Shown here piece after piece: positions 1 to 10,643 of a DNA stretch of 64,000 nucleotides. This stretch comes from Mactra quadrangularis (taxonomy: Eukaryota; Mollusca; Bivalvia; Venerida; Mactridae), in NCBI GenBank assembly GCA_025267735.1, contig CM046295.1, forward strand, positions 11,357,167 to 11,421,166, given 5' to 3'. The notes beneath the pieces were generated by a model, which was given only the letters and a program-made list of their open reading frames with translations, did no database searches and was not told the origin of the DNA. The translations under genes and the position numbers were made by a program. Positions within the stretch are counted from its first letter, which is position 1. Every line of letters starts with the position of its first letter.

Positions 1-387
1 CTCAGTATTCAACTATTAAGCCAGTCAATCTACGGTCAAAATGGCTCTAACCTAGAACTAATTGCAACACAAACAAAACCACTTCTGTCATCTAGTTTAT
101 ACGTCTAGTATACAGATAAAAAAAATCTAGGCACGGGAAATTCATATTTTTTCACATATTGGAACCCGAGTATAAATAGCAGATTTATTCATGAACAAAA
201 TCAACAAATTTCGCATTTGGTGAATATATATATTAATTTGCTATAATTTCAAGATATACATATCAAAAATTGAACAGTAAAGTTTTAATTTTAAGACTTT
301 TATATAGACTTGGCATGTATATAATTTCATCAATCATATGTTCTTCATTAGTGAATATAAGATCCATGATAGATGGTGTTTGATTTT
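1..387. other. AT-rich intergenic, nothing recognised
   Basis: I see no exon, repeat or RNA gene here. The short open frame starting at 338 runs into the hairpin that follows and is not credible coding sequence. Confidence 0.5.
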
Positions 388-529
388 GGGTGCTTTGCTT
401 AAGCAAATCACTACGTATCGCTTTGTGTCCTGGTGCCCTTCTTACAACAAAAGGAATGAGTGTGTGACATCAAATTTTGAGTACCAGGACACAAAGCGAT
501 ACGTAGCGATTTCCTTCAGCAACGCACCC
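388..529. repeat. Inverted repeat, 47-bp arms (foldback)
   Basis: The arms at 388-434 and 483-529 are inverted copies with only a few mismatches. They share the core CTACGTATCGCTTTGTGTCC and flank a 48-bp spacer. This may be a small foldback element. No target duplication was seen. Confidence 0.75.
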
Positions 530-689
530 TTTGTCTGTTTCTAGTTGGTATAGTTAGATTTCTTTCACCGTACGAAGGTCAAAGTGCATTAATTGAATAT
601 TCATGAAGAAGATCCGAATGCGATGAACAGGTGTGCAATACAATACTAGCAACGTTAATTACAATTATTTTGACGCATCTTGCTAACTG

Positions 690-750
690 ATATCCTTAGC
701 CCAGTGGTAACGCGTCGGCCGTTGGACCTAAAGGTTTAAGATTTGTTTTT
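690..750 (+). repeat. tRNA-like SINE head, degenerate
   Basis: TAGCCCAGTGGTAA at 697-710 fits a pol III A box. A weak B-box-like GGTTTAAGATT follows. This is probably a decayed tRNA-derived SINE head and not a functional tRNA, because the acceptor stem does not pair. Confidence 0.3.
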
Positions 751-754
751 GTCT

Positions 755-1400
755 TAATTTTGTTACAAAATTGTTACATCAGTCTCAAAATATTAGTATG
801 TTCAATGATATAATGGTCCACGGCTTAAGTATCCAACTTAATTTTAAATAACACTTTCAGTAGACTAGTTTTTGTACGATAAATTCAGTGGCTATATTAC
901 ACTATATAACTTCTCTACCATTATGTAGTATACTCAATGTATACTTAATGATTCGTTTTGTCTGTCTACGTGTTTGAATTCAAATTTATACCCATCCATG
1001 TTGTGCCAGTTTGATAATGAAACTGAGTTGCAATAACATAGACTCAATCTTGTCCTGACGTCACATTATCTCGTTGATGTCACATTTTTGTGTTTCAATT
1101 CAAATTCGTATTGCACTGTTGTGTACATATTTTATGATCTGAGATTTGATGTGATAGTATATAGATAATTTCTGCGAATGTCTATGTAAAAATAAAATGC
1201 AATTAAAGAGTTTAAGTTTAAATTTTGTTGTTCACTTGAACTCAGTATGAAGGAATATACAAGTGTAAAAGTAATTGCGCCGCATGAGCATACCTTGTAT
1301 TAGTTAAACATTAAAATGACACCTTTAATGCAAATTCTTATAGGTCAAATGCCTAATTTGTATAAAAATATGACTAACAAACGGTCTTGTAAATCATAAT
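755..1400. other. Intergenic, nothing recognised
   Basis: AT-rich sequence with no exon-like splice sites, terminal repeats or tandem structure that I could support. Confidence 0.4.
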
Positions 1401-1402
1401 CA

Positions 1403-1687
1403 TCATGTGACGTAATGAAAGAAAGTTACGGACAAAGTACATGATTTACTGGGACACCCCTCGTATAAATTTACATGTTGTTCTAGCAACAAGGCATGAC
1501 TTCCTTCAATAAAGGAACTACTTATATGGTTGATATTTCGTGTTGAAACTTCATTGAACCAGTCTATTTCTGGGGAATTGAAGTAACCTATAATCAATAA
1601 TTGAGTGAAGTTTAAATTGTTGATTGTTTTCATTGTTTTCTGCATTTCCAATGCATTATTTCCATTAGGACCTCGATACATGTACAT
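1403..1687 (-). pseudogene. Non-LTR retrotransposon endonuclease relic
   Basis: The minus-strand translation resembles the C-terminal half of an APE-type endonuclease of LINE elements (CR1/Jockey/RTE-like). It has YRGPNGNN, then LLIIGYFNSPEIDW, which matches the family motif G-D-F-N-x-P-x-I-D-W, then a LLLEQHV and CTLSVTF tail. The motif Asp of GDFN is Tyr here, so it is probably inactive. No reverse transcriptase follows. A SINE begins immediately to the right. This is a truncated relic, not a host gene. Confidence 0.65.
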
Positions 1688-1695
1688 GATATTAC

Positions 1696-1965
1696 AGCCA
1701 CCCGGCTAGCTCAGACGGTAGCGCACAAGTCTACTGATCGAGGGGTCGTGAGTTCGATTCCAGGGCGGCCATATTTCTACGGCCATTCTCCCTCCAACCA
1801 CTGATTCTAAATCATGTAGGACAGTAGTCAGTCACTGGCGAAAGTATGCGCTCAGTATTTGTTTAACAGCTAAATTTAGAGATTTAGCCTTTCCAGGAAC
1901 AGTGAGTAGATGGACTGACCGCCGTCATATAACCTATAATGTGTTGCTAAGGCACTAAATATTCA
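1696..1965 (+). mobile_element. SINE family A, tRNA-Lys-like head
   Basis: The head has the A box GGCTAGCTCAGACGGTAGCG and the B box AGTTCGATTCC and closely resembles an animal tRNA-Lys. The body (GGCCATTCTCCCTCCAACCA ... GTAGGACAGT) and the tail (GTGTTGCTAAGGCACTAAA) recur at 29.3, 38.7, 39.6, 57.5 and 60.9 kb. It lies against the LINE relic on its left. Confidence 0.85.
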
Positions 1966-2107
1966 TTTTCAATAAGCGGGTGCATATGGTGTCGCCGGTC
2001 TATTCTCTCTGTCCCTTACGATATAAGTTTGGATTATCAACCTAAAATATGCTACAGCAGTAGACCTTCAACTGCAGGCTTTAAAAAAGTATTATCTCAT
2101 CAAATTT

Positions 2108-2262
2108 GCTTAAAATTACTAAGCTTGAATTTCAAACAAATTAAATGATATACAAAAAAAGTTATATAAGATTAAGTTTGGCAAATTAACATTGAAAGGT
2201 AAGGGTAAAATCCGAGTAATCCAACTAATTAGACCTACCTATCTTGAAGAGTATACTAAAAG
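2108..2262 (-). repeat. Harbinger-like MITE family C, fragment
   Basis: This matches the interior of the 360-bp family described at 15,466-15,824, in reverse orientation. Shared stretches include AAGCTTGAATTTCAAACAAA and AATCCGAGTAATCCAACTAA. Both terminal repeats are missing. Confidence 0.7.
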
Positions 2263-2340
2263 ATTGTTTTAACAGATGTCATACATTGATCATTGTCTGT
2301 GAACTATCTGCTGTATTTATATCTTTTAAATTATATTAAT

Positions 2341-2440
2341 CTGACTCTCCACCGCTCGGCCACCAAGTATACAAGTACAGTGGCAGCTCAAGTGCACATA
2401 GTTCAATATGTTGATATAATACACGTATACCCATATGTAC
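2341..2440. repeat. Repeat copy 1 flanking the GAT microsatellite
   Basis: The start (CTGACTCTCCACCGCTCGGC) and end (GATATAATACACGTATACCC) match the start and end of 3,040-3,137 at about the same spacing. The two diverged copies bracket the GAT microsatellite. The start is the inverted A box of a tRNA-like sequence. Confidence 0.7.
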
Positions 2441-2693
2441 GCGCGCGTATACTCATTGTGCAAGCAAGCATGCATTCATGCATGCATGCATGCATAGTTC
2501 AAGCCATTTAAGAGACTACGATACATGTGATTTTGCATGGGCCACGTGTCACTGAAGTCTAGAAATATTGCCACTGCATGCATATTATGTATACACGTTA
2601 AGACAAGCTGAAATGCACACAGCGTCTGTGGACAATATTGAGAATTGGTTTTAGCCAATTATGTATTCAATGTTAATGCACGCAATATTATTC

Positions 2694-2814
2694 ATGATGA
2701 TTATGATGATGATGGTGCTGATGATGATGATGGTGCTGTTGGTGATGGTGGTGATAGTGGTGGTTGTGATGGTGATGATGATGATGAAAATGATGATGAT
2801 GATGGTGGTGGTGG

Positions 2815-2860
<46 letters not shown>

Positions 2861-2874
2861 AATGGTGATGATAG
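2694..2874. repeat. (GAT)n microsatellite
   Basis: Imperfect GAT/GGT repeats over about 180 bp, most regular at 2,815-2,865. All six frames stay partly open and give poly-Asp, poly-Met, poly-Ile, poly-Ser or poly-His translations. I take these as artefacts of the repeat. Confidence 0.95.
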
Positions 2875-2996
2875 GAAAAAAAGGAAAATAACACCAAAAA
2901 TGATACGTATGATAGTAATGTGCGCTAGGGACAATTACGTTTATAAAAAAACACAATCAGGCATGTTTAAAAAAAAATAAAAAAATAAAAAAAATG

Positions 2997-3068
2997 TCGT
3001 CCAATGTGGGACTCGAACCTAAGGCATTAGTTTCTCAATCTGACTCTCTACCGCTCGGCCACAAAGTC
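2997..3068 (-). repeat. tRNA-like element with good A and B boxes
   Basis: The minus strand carries a strong A box (TGGCCGAGCGGTAGA) and a consensus B box (GGTTCGAGTCC) at tRNA spacing. The ends (GACTTTG and GGACGAC) do not pair as an acceptor stem, and the long variable arm of tRNA-Ser/Leu is missing. It is probably a SINE head or tRNA pseudogene. Its right part is repeated at 2,341. Confidence 0.6.
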
Positions 3069-3137
3069 ATCTTGAGAAATGGGGCCTAAAATTAGGTTAT
3101 TTATCTCTAATCCCGTTGATATAATACACGTATACCC
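3040..3137. repeat. Repeat copy 2 flanking the GAT microsatellite
   Basis: Partner of 2,341-2,440. It has the same start (CTGACTCTCTACCGCTCGGC) and the same end (GTTGATATAATACACGTATA). Confidence 0.7.
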
Positions 3138-3139
3138 AA

Positions 3140-3850
3140 AAGCGTTCAAAGTAAAATTACCTTCAAAACAACGACGTTAATATTACGTTGCGCTAACGTT
3201 GTGACTTTGCGTTATGTATGTAAATTTCATTTTGTAGTTTCTTTCCAGTTCTTAATAAATTTCTTGTGACACTCAGTATCTGGTCTGTTCAAAATTAATT
3301 TAACATAAGTCAAACAAATTCCGCTTCTACCTATTTTTGCAACAAATGCTTTAATCACAATGTCAACGTAACGTAATATTTGATAAAAATTTGACCACCG
3401 TTCTGCGTTAATATGAAAATAAACATTATAACTCGGCAATTGGTGAAACCTTAAAGACGTGAAAACTCTAAATTCAGTGATGAAATGTACAATCTTTACG
3501 ACTGACGTGATATTTGGATAATCGGAACAAAATGATTGTATGCAACAACATTTCAGGAATATTTTGGCATAGAAATCTAATAATCATTGACCTCGCACAT
3601 TCAATACCTTAAATATGTGGGTTTAATATACCTGCATGCCACTGGCACCAGAGTCCATATCTTATGATTATAATGCGTACGTCACTATATATAGTTCTCT
3701 GTACATACATAGATAATATTATAATGATAGTCATAACTCGTACACGGTGATGAATACGGGAGCGATTTTTAATTGTGTTTGTTGACAAAATATTATATGT
3801 GCGTGCATTTTAAAGAATGTGAGGACTCCAGTGCCAGTGGTGTACGTAGA
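3140..3850. other. Intergenic, nothing recognised
   Basis: No supported exon or repeat. The 70-residue frame on the minus strand at 3,227-3,439 has no splice context and no recognisable motif. Confidence 0.4.
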
Positions 3851-3851
3851 T

Positions 3852-4246
3852 CAATCTCCGTAAATCTGTTCTACTCGCGTTGTCGTACTGGATCTCTACT
3901 TAGTCAATGCAAGGTCACGTCGAAATGAACTTTGTGTCGACCAATCAATGCGTAGCTTTCATCTAGACGAAAACACTATTAATCACATTTTGATTTCGTA
4001 ATTTCTATTTTTAGACCAAGTTTTGCATGCTAATTTAACAGCGGCATTATTCACAGTCTGCGATTGGGCGGCTCATTTCAAATTGCGTGACGTAGACGAC
4101 GTAAACAAGTTACGTATCATAACAATTTCGTCATGAATATTATGATGAGAAAAGGTCACCTGAACGTGACCTTCCTTTGGAAAAGGCCGGATATAAATTA
4201 GCGAGTATGCGAGTGTAAAAGTTTAGATCGGGTTTTAATCAGATTG
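3852..4246 (+). mobile_element. MITE family B copy 1 (Mutator-like)
   Basis: About 395 bp, beginning CAATCTCCGTAAA and ending GTTTTAATCAGATTG, an imperfect terminal inverted repeat. Three other copies lie at 7,995, 52,934 and 63,080, and those have 9-bp target duplications. This copy has no matching flanks, so it is older or rearranged. The interior holds GATTGGGCGG (inverted CCAAT), TGACGTAG and a TATAAATTA stretch. Confidence 0.85.
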
Positions 4247-4400
4247 AACTCAATGCAAATCACAATGCGGTATTTATCATTATCTATTTATATGGTCAAA
4301 AACATGTATACATTGTCACGGTACATTGTGTATTAAAGGTCACTTTGATCTAATTGTCGTTGGTCTGTCCTGGCAATGATTCTACTTTTATGTATTCATA

Positions 4401-5275
4401 TACTCAAACGAAAAAGAAATGCAGGGTAAACTTCAGTGGTGATTTAAGGTGAATTATAAGAATGATATTAAAATTGGGATATTGATTTATCAAGAGCTAT
4501 CTTTCGTGAACTTAATTTGGAAATTTTCGTTGGATTTTGACCTTTACTTTTTGTGTTATTCCCGAGGGGAATGTGCCGCTAACCAAGTCATTCGACGCGC
4601 GCGACGTGGAGGAGTAAGAGGCAAACCAATACATGGACGTCTACAACGAAGACCCGCCTCACGTAATCGGTTCCTTACAGTTTGGGAGTGAATACGACGG
4701 TTATGATTGCTTACTGTATTCTTAGCAGTTTCGGTGGCAGTAACGTAACGATTACGCAGGTGTGCGAGACGTATAGCCCTGTCCTGACGTCGTGTCGTGA
4801 CGCGCGGACGCCCTATCCGAGGCCGGTCGGCAAGCCTTCCAGTTTCCCTAAGTCGACGAACAAGTCGCACTATGGTCGAAACATTCACGCCAAACTGCAT
4901 AGCCACCTGCTGTTGCGTTTGACCTTGCATTAGCAACGTAATGGCCTGACCCCGCTGAACGTCAGTAAGCCTTGCCATTAACGTAGAAAGTTAAAACAGA
5001 GTTTTAATACGGAAAACAGTGTATAAATGTCTAGAGTATTGGATGATATGAAAAGATGTGTTGAAGAAATTATCAAATTTATTCTGCACGAAATTTTTGC
5101 ATTTCTTCGCTTGTATTACGTGACACTGAACGTTTCATGCTTCAGTAACTTTTCATTATGTGTTGAGTAAATAGATGCCTTGATAATAATCTGACCAATT
5201 TTCATCATCTTACACCAAGGCGATAAAAAAGTTATTCCATATCATTTTACCCTGCGTTTCTTTTTCGTTTGGGTA
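4401..5275 (-). mobile_element. Tc1/mariner element, internally deleted
   Basis: About 30-bp terminal inverted repeats lie at 4,401-4,430 and 5,245-5,275, with the core CAAACGAAAAAGAAA. Both ends abut TA dinucleotides, as expected for Tc1/mariner insertion. The exact ends are ambiguous by 2 bp because the flank is TATA. The interior keeps only the DNA-binding half of a transposase, so it is non-autonomous. Confidence 0.85.
4556..4978 (-). pseudogene. Tc1-like transposase, DNA-binding half only
   Basis: The frame starts at the ATG at 4,978 and has 140 residues. Residues 1-50 form a first helix-turn-helix (DVQRGQAITLLMQGQTQQQV ... VSTIVRLVRRLRETG). GRPRVTTRRQDRAI follows and a second helix-turn-helix region starts near residue 60. 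This is the bipartite paired-like domain of Tc1 transposases. The DDE catalytic domain of about 200 residues is missing, because only 155 bp separate the stop from the element end. It could bind inverted repeats but cannot catalyse transposition. Confidence 0.85.
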
Positions 5276-5376
5276 TATAATTGTGTTCTTGATTATTATT
5301 TTCTACAAACAAACAAACACTGTTGGTACTTGTTGTTACTCATTATACATGTTTATGAAAGTTCATCTTTGTGCTG

Positions 5377-7365
5377 TGTTGAACCTCATTTTTCACAACC
5401 CGTGTTTTTCACAACTGAGCAATGTGAAAAACGCGTACGCAATTTTCACAAGTTGTGAAAATTGCGTACGCGTTTTTCACAAATGAGCAATGTGAAAATT
5501 ACGTTAGACATTTTTTTATATTTTTAGTCCTAACGCAATTTTCACAACATGAGTCAATATCAAAGTAAATTTAAACGTATATTATGATAAACAAAATTAA
5601 TGTTTCAGTTTTTTTTAATATATCATTTTGATGGTTAATGTCGCACACGGAAGAAAGATGTCGCAATCACCCAAGGTCTTCCACCAGCCAGATTTGTGTC
5701 TTATTTAACCACCTTTACGTGCAAGCAACCACTTACGCGCATAGAGAAACCATCTTATGGTACATAGTAAGCACACATGCCCCATGGTACTGTTAAAATG
5801 TTCTCACACGATTCGCATCCAAAGCGACCGCCTCGAGATCCATAGCAGCTGCTCAAGCACACTCTCATTGCAACATTTTCATTGCCCATAGTAATTACGT
5901 TAATGTTTTTAGCAAACATTTAGGTCCTAGCATCCTATGTTACGGTCCCTAGAAACAGCACAAATATCCATGGTAACATTTATGTCCAAAGCAACTTCTA
6001 TCTAGCTTTAGTCGTTTAAGTTCAAACTAGCGACTCTTGGGGCATGAAGCACATAACCCATTATCCACCCTGACACTAATATTTATATACATGTATTGAG
6101 CATAGCTGGCAACATGAAGATTCTAAATTATTTCATATTTTGGTAAGATATACAGTTGGAAAAAAAGGTTTACATGGTGGGAAGATGCATGAATATTAAA
6201 CTTAAACAAATATGGTTATAGCTAATACAATTGATATATAAAAGTACAGGACATCGATTTTTTAAACTTTTGATAATTGTGATTTATATTTTCTGAATCG
6301 TTACACAGTGGTCAATTTCAGAGGTGCAGATTTAATTGTCAGATTTTTTACCGTCGCTCAATATTGGAATTCGTAACAAAATTGCTGAGAAAGGGTACCG
6401 ATAAAACCTCGAGGCCGACAACATATTCCGGTATTGAGCAAGTTTGCCATGTTGATCCTCGTTTTTCACAAACGTGCTCTTCATAGGTTGTGAAAAACGC
6501 GTTCTGTGAAAAATGAGGTTCAAACGTTGAACCTCATTTTTCACACACCGTGTTTTCACAACCTGTAAAAATTACGCTCGTGTTTTTTTTTCAACGTTTG
6601 TCCGTTTTGTGATAAAAGCCCGAATTGTAATAATTATTTATAATAAACGGGTTGGTAAGTTCAACCACTTTTTTAATTCTCGTTTTTCAATATAATATGA
6701 CAACTTGTTTTTCTGACGAAATCTTCAAATTAATATGACGAATGCAAGTAACTTGTCTATTTGAACATTATTGTTTGCTTGTTAAACATTATTTTCTTTC
6801 CTTACCAATAATTCAAAGTATCGTACTATATTTTATGATAAATTAATATAACTAGACATTTTATTACATTTCGGGATTTGATTACAAATTGCGATTGTAT
6901 GTTCAATTACTTTTGTAATAACCCGTTTTGAAATAATTAAAACAATTCGGGCTTTTATTACAAAACGGGTTGTAACAAACTTTAAACCTCGTTTTTCACA
7001 AAAAATCTTTTTGCAAGTGTGGTTCTTACATCCACTGGGTCTCAGTTTATCTGTAAATACTTTTCATGTTGTTTTCATGTTTGTAATATTGTCATAAAAC
7101 ATGTCACGAAAATAAAAAAAAATACTTACTTACTTACTAACTTACAGCTAGCAACTAAAAAAATCACAAGTGTGAAAAATGCGTTAGTACCAAAAAACTC
7201 AAATTTTTCAAAACTTTTTACGTCACATTTGAAGTTGTGAAAAATGCGTTTCTATGCTCGTATGGAATTTGTATGCTAACGTGTTTTTCACACAAGTTGT
7301 GAAAAATGCGTACGCGTTTTTCACAAGTTGTGAAAAACACGGGTTGTGAAAAATGAGGTTCAACA
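5377..7365. mobile_element. Palindromic island of TTTTTCACAA repeats
   Basis: The outer arms of about 80 bp (5,377-5,475 and 7,283-7,365) are inverted copies starting TGTTGAACCTCATTTTTCAC. The flanks carry an exact 6-bp direct repeat GTGCTG (5,371-5,376 and 7,366-7,371). Inside, two element ends meet head to head near 6,505-6,550. The motif TTTTTCACAA or its complement TTGTGAAAAA occurs many times. No transposase is seen. This is an unclassified foldback element, possibly two or three joined copies. Confidence 0.75.
6602..6968. repeat. Nested inverted repeat, 35-bp arms
   Basis: The arms 6,602-6,636 and 6,934-6,968 are inverted copies around the core AAAAGCCCGAATTGT. The structure lies inside the larger palindromic island, as a palindrome within a palindrome. 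Confidence 0.8.
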
Positions 7366-7369
7366 GTGC

Positions 7370-7985
7370 TGTATTAGTTATACTGTTAATACCATTTTAC
7401 ACGTACATTTAGTATCATTTATTAACCTTACTAATTTCGGCGCCACTATAACTTTTAAAATGCTGAATGTGTTTGATTGAACAAAATCCAGTGACATTAG
7501 AGAGCTTATTTCTTGTATTGGTTAAAATAAATTAATGGATCTACAGCAAGTTTAAACTTTCTTGGATTTTTAACTTTGTAGAACTTTTTTGAATTTGATA
7601 TCTAAATGACAGTGACTTAGAAACATGTATTAGAAATATAGGACCTTACGGAGAAGATAAATCATTCCACATTTTTTATCCAGCTGACGATGAGCTTGTT
7701 ACAAATTTTTTATTTATCTTCACTCGTGATTGCATTGGCCAATATATTTATGCTTTGCTATTAAAGAAGTCCATAGCTGTTTAAGATTTGAATTTATACT
7801 AACTATAAATGCGTTTCGAAACATTCATCTAAGTCCTATCGCCTATATTAGGTAGTCTTTACTAGCTGTGCCTTTCTTTGTATCAAACTATTTGTCCTCA
7901 TGGTATGATCGTAGCATTATTTGATCCAAATATTTTGATTGGATGTTTTAGTCTAATTAGTATGCACGTGGTGATAAGTCAGCAG
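7370..7985. other. Intergenic, nothing recognised
   Basis: AT-rich DNA between the palindromic island and MITE B2. No exon, tandem repeat or terminal repeats found. Confidence 0.4.
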
Positions 7986-7994
7986 AAAGTGTCC

Positions 7995-8276
7995 CAATCT
8001 GATTAAAACCCGATCTAAAATTTTCCGCTCGCTAATTTAGATCTGACCTTTTTCAAACGAAGGTCACGTTCCGGCAACCTTTCCTCATCATAATATTCAT
8101 GAAACTTGGTCTAAAAATAGAAATTACGAAATCAAAATGTGATTAATAGTGTTTTCGTCTAGATGAAAGCTACGCATTGATTAGTCGACATAAAGTTCAT
8201 CTCGACGTGGCACTGCATTGAGAAAGTAGAGATCCTGTACGACAATGCTCTACAGGATATCTGTTTACGGAGATTG
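7995..8276 (-). mobile_element. MITE family B copy 2, with 9-bp TSD
   Basis: Reverse-oriented copy of 282 bp that lacks about 115 bp of the interior, including the inverted CCAAT box and TGACGTAG region. The flanks carry a perfect 9-bp direct repeat AAAGTGTCC (7,986-7,994 and 8,277-8,285). A 9-bp duplication is typical of Mutator-like transposons. Confidence 0.9.
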
Positions 8277-8518
8277 AAAGTGTCCGTACGATCATTGTAC
8301 TCTAGAAATAACAATATGACCCGCACAGAAACCGTCATTACGAAGTATTGACTATCTATAAATACTATTTAGTAGTTTTATTCTTAAATATACGACTTTC
8401 CAAATAAAGACATATACTCGTATGTATGTCATTCCGGACCATTGCGAAAGCTATTACAGTAACTATGTATGTACACTCTTGTTTGTTTGAGTTTGTACCA
8501 TGTAAAATTTTATAAGAG

Positions 8519-8740
8519 AGAGAGAGTGGCCAAGCAGTTACAACGTAGAATTGGTACAGAAATCACTGAATCATGCACCGCGTTGGTTCGAATCACCAAA
8601 ATTCACCTTTTTGTTCTGAATCAATTGAGTAAGTACATGTAATTTTATCCTAACTGCTCAGTACTGGGGGACCAGGAAAGAGGACTCGAGTGTGACTAGT
8701 CTAAGTTGCACTAAACTTGTATCACCATCGAGCTAAAATT
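8519..8740 (+). mobile_element. SINE family E, tRNA-Ser/Leu-like head
   Basis: The head has the A box GTGGCCAAGCAGTTA and the B box TTGGTTCGAATCA. The body includes CTCAGTACTGGGGGACCAGG and a tail ending ATCGAGCTAAAAT. Related copies lie at 9,291, 43,270 and, inverted, 45,440. Confidence 0.7.
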
Positions 8741-9007
8741 GAATTTGTATAGTACATTTTTTACATTGTAATAGTAACATATTTTTCTCGATCATTCTTC
8801 ATGTACGAGTACATGTTTTTGTAAATTATCATACTTTTAACCAAATCAACTTCTAGTCTCGTATAGGCGTGTTTTCTTTACTTTTATAGAAACTTCCCAT
8901 CATACTGACATCCTATATAGACAAAAAGAACTCTGTTAATTCGTGGACCTTTGTGTCTATGCATGCCATACATCATTCTAACTTGTATTACAATGTACTA
9001 TGACTGT

Positions 9008-9154
9008 ATTGTTCGTTTTTTCTCAACTGTCAAAGCATGAATAATTTCACGGTGACTTCGTGCTCTTTGTCTAACACTCGTGATATTGAGATAGTGTGTA
9101 ATCATTCACCGTGAAATTATTCATGCTTTGACAGTTGAAAAAAAAACGAACAAT
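9008..9154. mobile_element. Foldback MITE with 48-bp perfect-like arms
   Basis: The arms 9,008-9,055 and 9,106-9,154 are inverted copies (core ACTGTCAAAGCATGAATAAT). They are almost identical and separated by only 50 bp, so the whole element folds into one hairpin. A diverged relative is at 31,844-32,063. Confidence 0.9.
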
Positions 9155-9290
9155 ATCTTAAGTGTTTATATTTTCTCATATGTATTGGAAATAAACGCTC
9201 ACTATCTTAATATTACCAGTTTTGTTTCTTGTTTTTTTTTTCGATAATGTCGATTTTTCAAATCCACAAATCTACATATTTCATTCTAAT

Positions 9291-9725
9291 CACGAGAGAG
9301 CATGGCCAAGCAGACACAACAGTTTGACAGATAATCTTTAAATAGCAAGCTTTGCATTTGTTTGAGTTTCATTTTTTTACCGGATTTAACGCCGTTTCAA
9401 CACAATTTTGGTCTTTTTACGGCGTCCAGCGCACCTAACCTAGTTTTCCTGGACCATTGTCTATAACCAGTTCTCACCTACTCTTCCACAAGGCCGGAAA
9501 CTTCTCCATATTATCTAATTAATGGAGGAAAATCGACATTATTGGCAAATTTTCAAAACCTACCCCCGTGTTTCCTTGAGCAAGAAACGTATCCCTTCTA
9601 GCTCAGTCGAATACTGGGAGACTGGGCTGACTCGAAAGTGATTAATCTAAGTTGAAAGAACTTGTTTTTCAATCGAGCTAAAATAAATTAGAATAAACTA
9701 AATACAATTGCTGAAAGAAATTGCA
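9291..9725 (+). mobile_element. SINE family E, interrupted by SINE F
   Basis: The 5' part (GCATGGCCAAGCAGACACAA) is at 9,291-9,370. The 3' part (CTTGAGCAAGAAACG ... ATCGAGCTAAAAT) resumes near 9,575. A reverse family F copy separates them, so family E inserted first. Confidence 0.7.
9375..9562 (-). mobile_element. SINE family F, 5'-truncated, nested in SINE E
   Basis: This carries the family F tail read in reverse (TTTAACGCCG ... GGAGGAAAATCGACATTATT) without the tRNA head. Loss of the 5' part fits incomplete reverse transcription during insertion into the older SINE E. Confidence 0.8.
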
Positions 9726-9729
9726 TGTT

Positions 9730-10510
9730 GTACCTGAATGTAACCTATTTACACACTTATCATAGGTGCGCACTGAAGTGTGCGATGGCTACAGAGCCAC
9801 AAAGTAGCCCCCTCATCTTGGTGTCTTTGTATAAGCTAAACTAGTCACAAGAATTCTAATAAAGTTTACATCTTGCCAATAAATGCAAGTGGAAAAACAA
9901 ATGGAATCAGAACAAAACGAATTATAAAACTCGATTATAATGCATACACAAATCTAAATGATGCACCGACTTTCAACTATCAAAGGGAGACCTCTAGCAT
10001 AAACTAAGCACATTTAGAACTGAGCACATCTTGAAGTACTGCAAGACAATATGTTTGCATATATGTATATGGACTCTCTTTTAGAACCATACTTTAAACC
10101 TTAAAGGATTATCAAATACAGATAAACCTCTATATTACAGACAGAAGCAACACCATACTTTATTCGTTAATACATTACAAAATGTTGACCGTTGGAGGGG
10201 TCTCTTTTTAATGGGAACTTGAAAGGTCTAACTGTATGTGACTCTAGCTAAGCAGTGGCTGTTATTGTAAGATATATATTATTCATTCTATTCACAAGTT
10301 CTTACAACTTATACTAATCACTCTTTAGTCCACTGCTTGGTCCATCGGTAGTTAAAAAGACGGATAAGTTGCTTGCTCAAGGGAACAACGACGTAGGTTT
10401 TAAATTACCCAGTAACAATAACCACTCAACTAAGTTCGCTTCCTATTAGAATGTGAAGAAAGTTTTCACTGGAGTATGAAAATTCTAAGAGTTTGTGGGG
10501 ATGAGAATAT
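9730..10510. other. Intergenic, weak SINE traces only
   Basis: Around 10,325-10,440 there is weak similarity to a reversed family E SINE (TTGCTTGCTCAAGGGAACAA). The minus strand at about 9,820 has an acceptor-like site followed by a short frame (see the rejected list). I support nothing else here. Confidence 0.35.
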
Positions 10511-10514
10511 AAAA

Positions 10515-10643
10515 TCAAAGATCAATCTATACGAACTCAAAACATTTATTTCTGCAATAAAAGATCAATCTATACGAACTTAAAACATTTATTTCTACAA
10601 TCAAAGATCAATCTATACGAACTTAAAACATTTATTTCTGCCA
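10515..10643. repeat. Tandem repeat, 43 bp x 3
   Basis: Three head-to-tail units begin at 10,515, 10,558 and 10,601, each containing AAGATCAATCTATACGAACT. The units differ at only a few positions, which indicates a recent duplication. Confidence 0.9.

Noticed and set aside
2645..2980. Poly-Asp, poly-Met, poly-His and poly-Ser frames
   Set aside because: All six frames of a GAT microsatellite are open for the same reason. No splice sites or start context.
2997..3068. Functional tRNA gene on the minus strand
   Set aside because: A and B boxes are good, but the acceptor stem does not pair and the sequence is part of a repeat.
9800..9826. Possible last exon of the minus-strand gene (AYTKTPR then stop)
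   Set aside because: The phase fits exon C, but the acceptor tract is weak, the exon is tiny and I see no poly(A) signal after it. Not enough to list.
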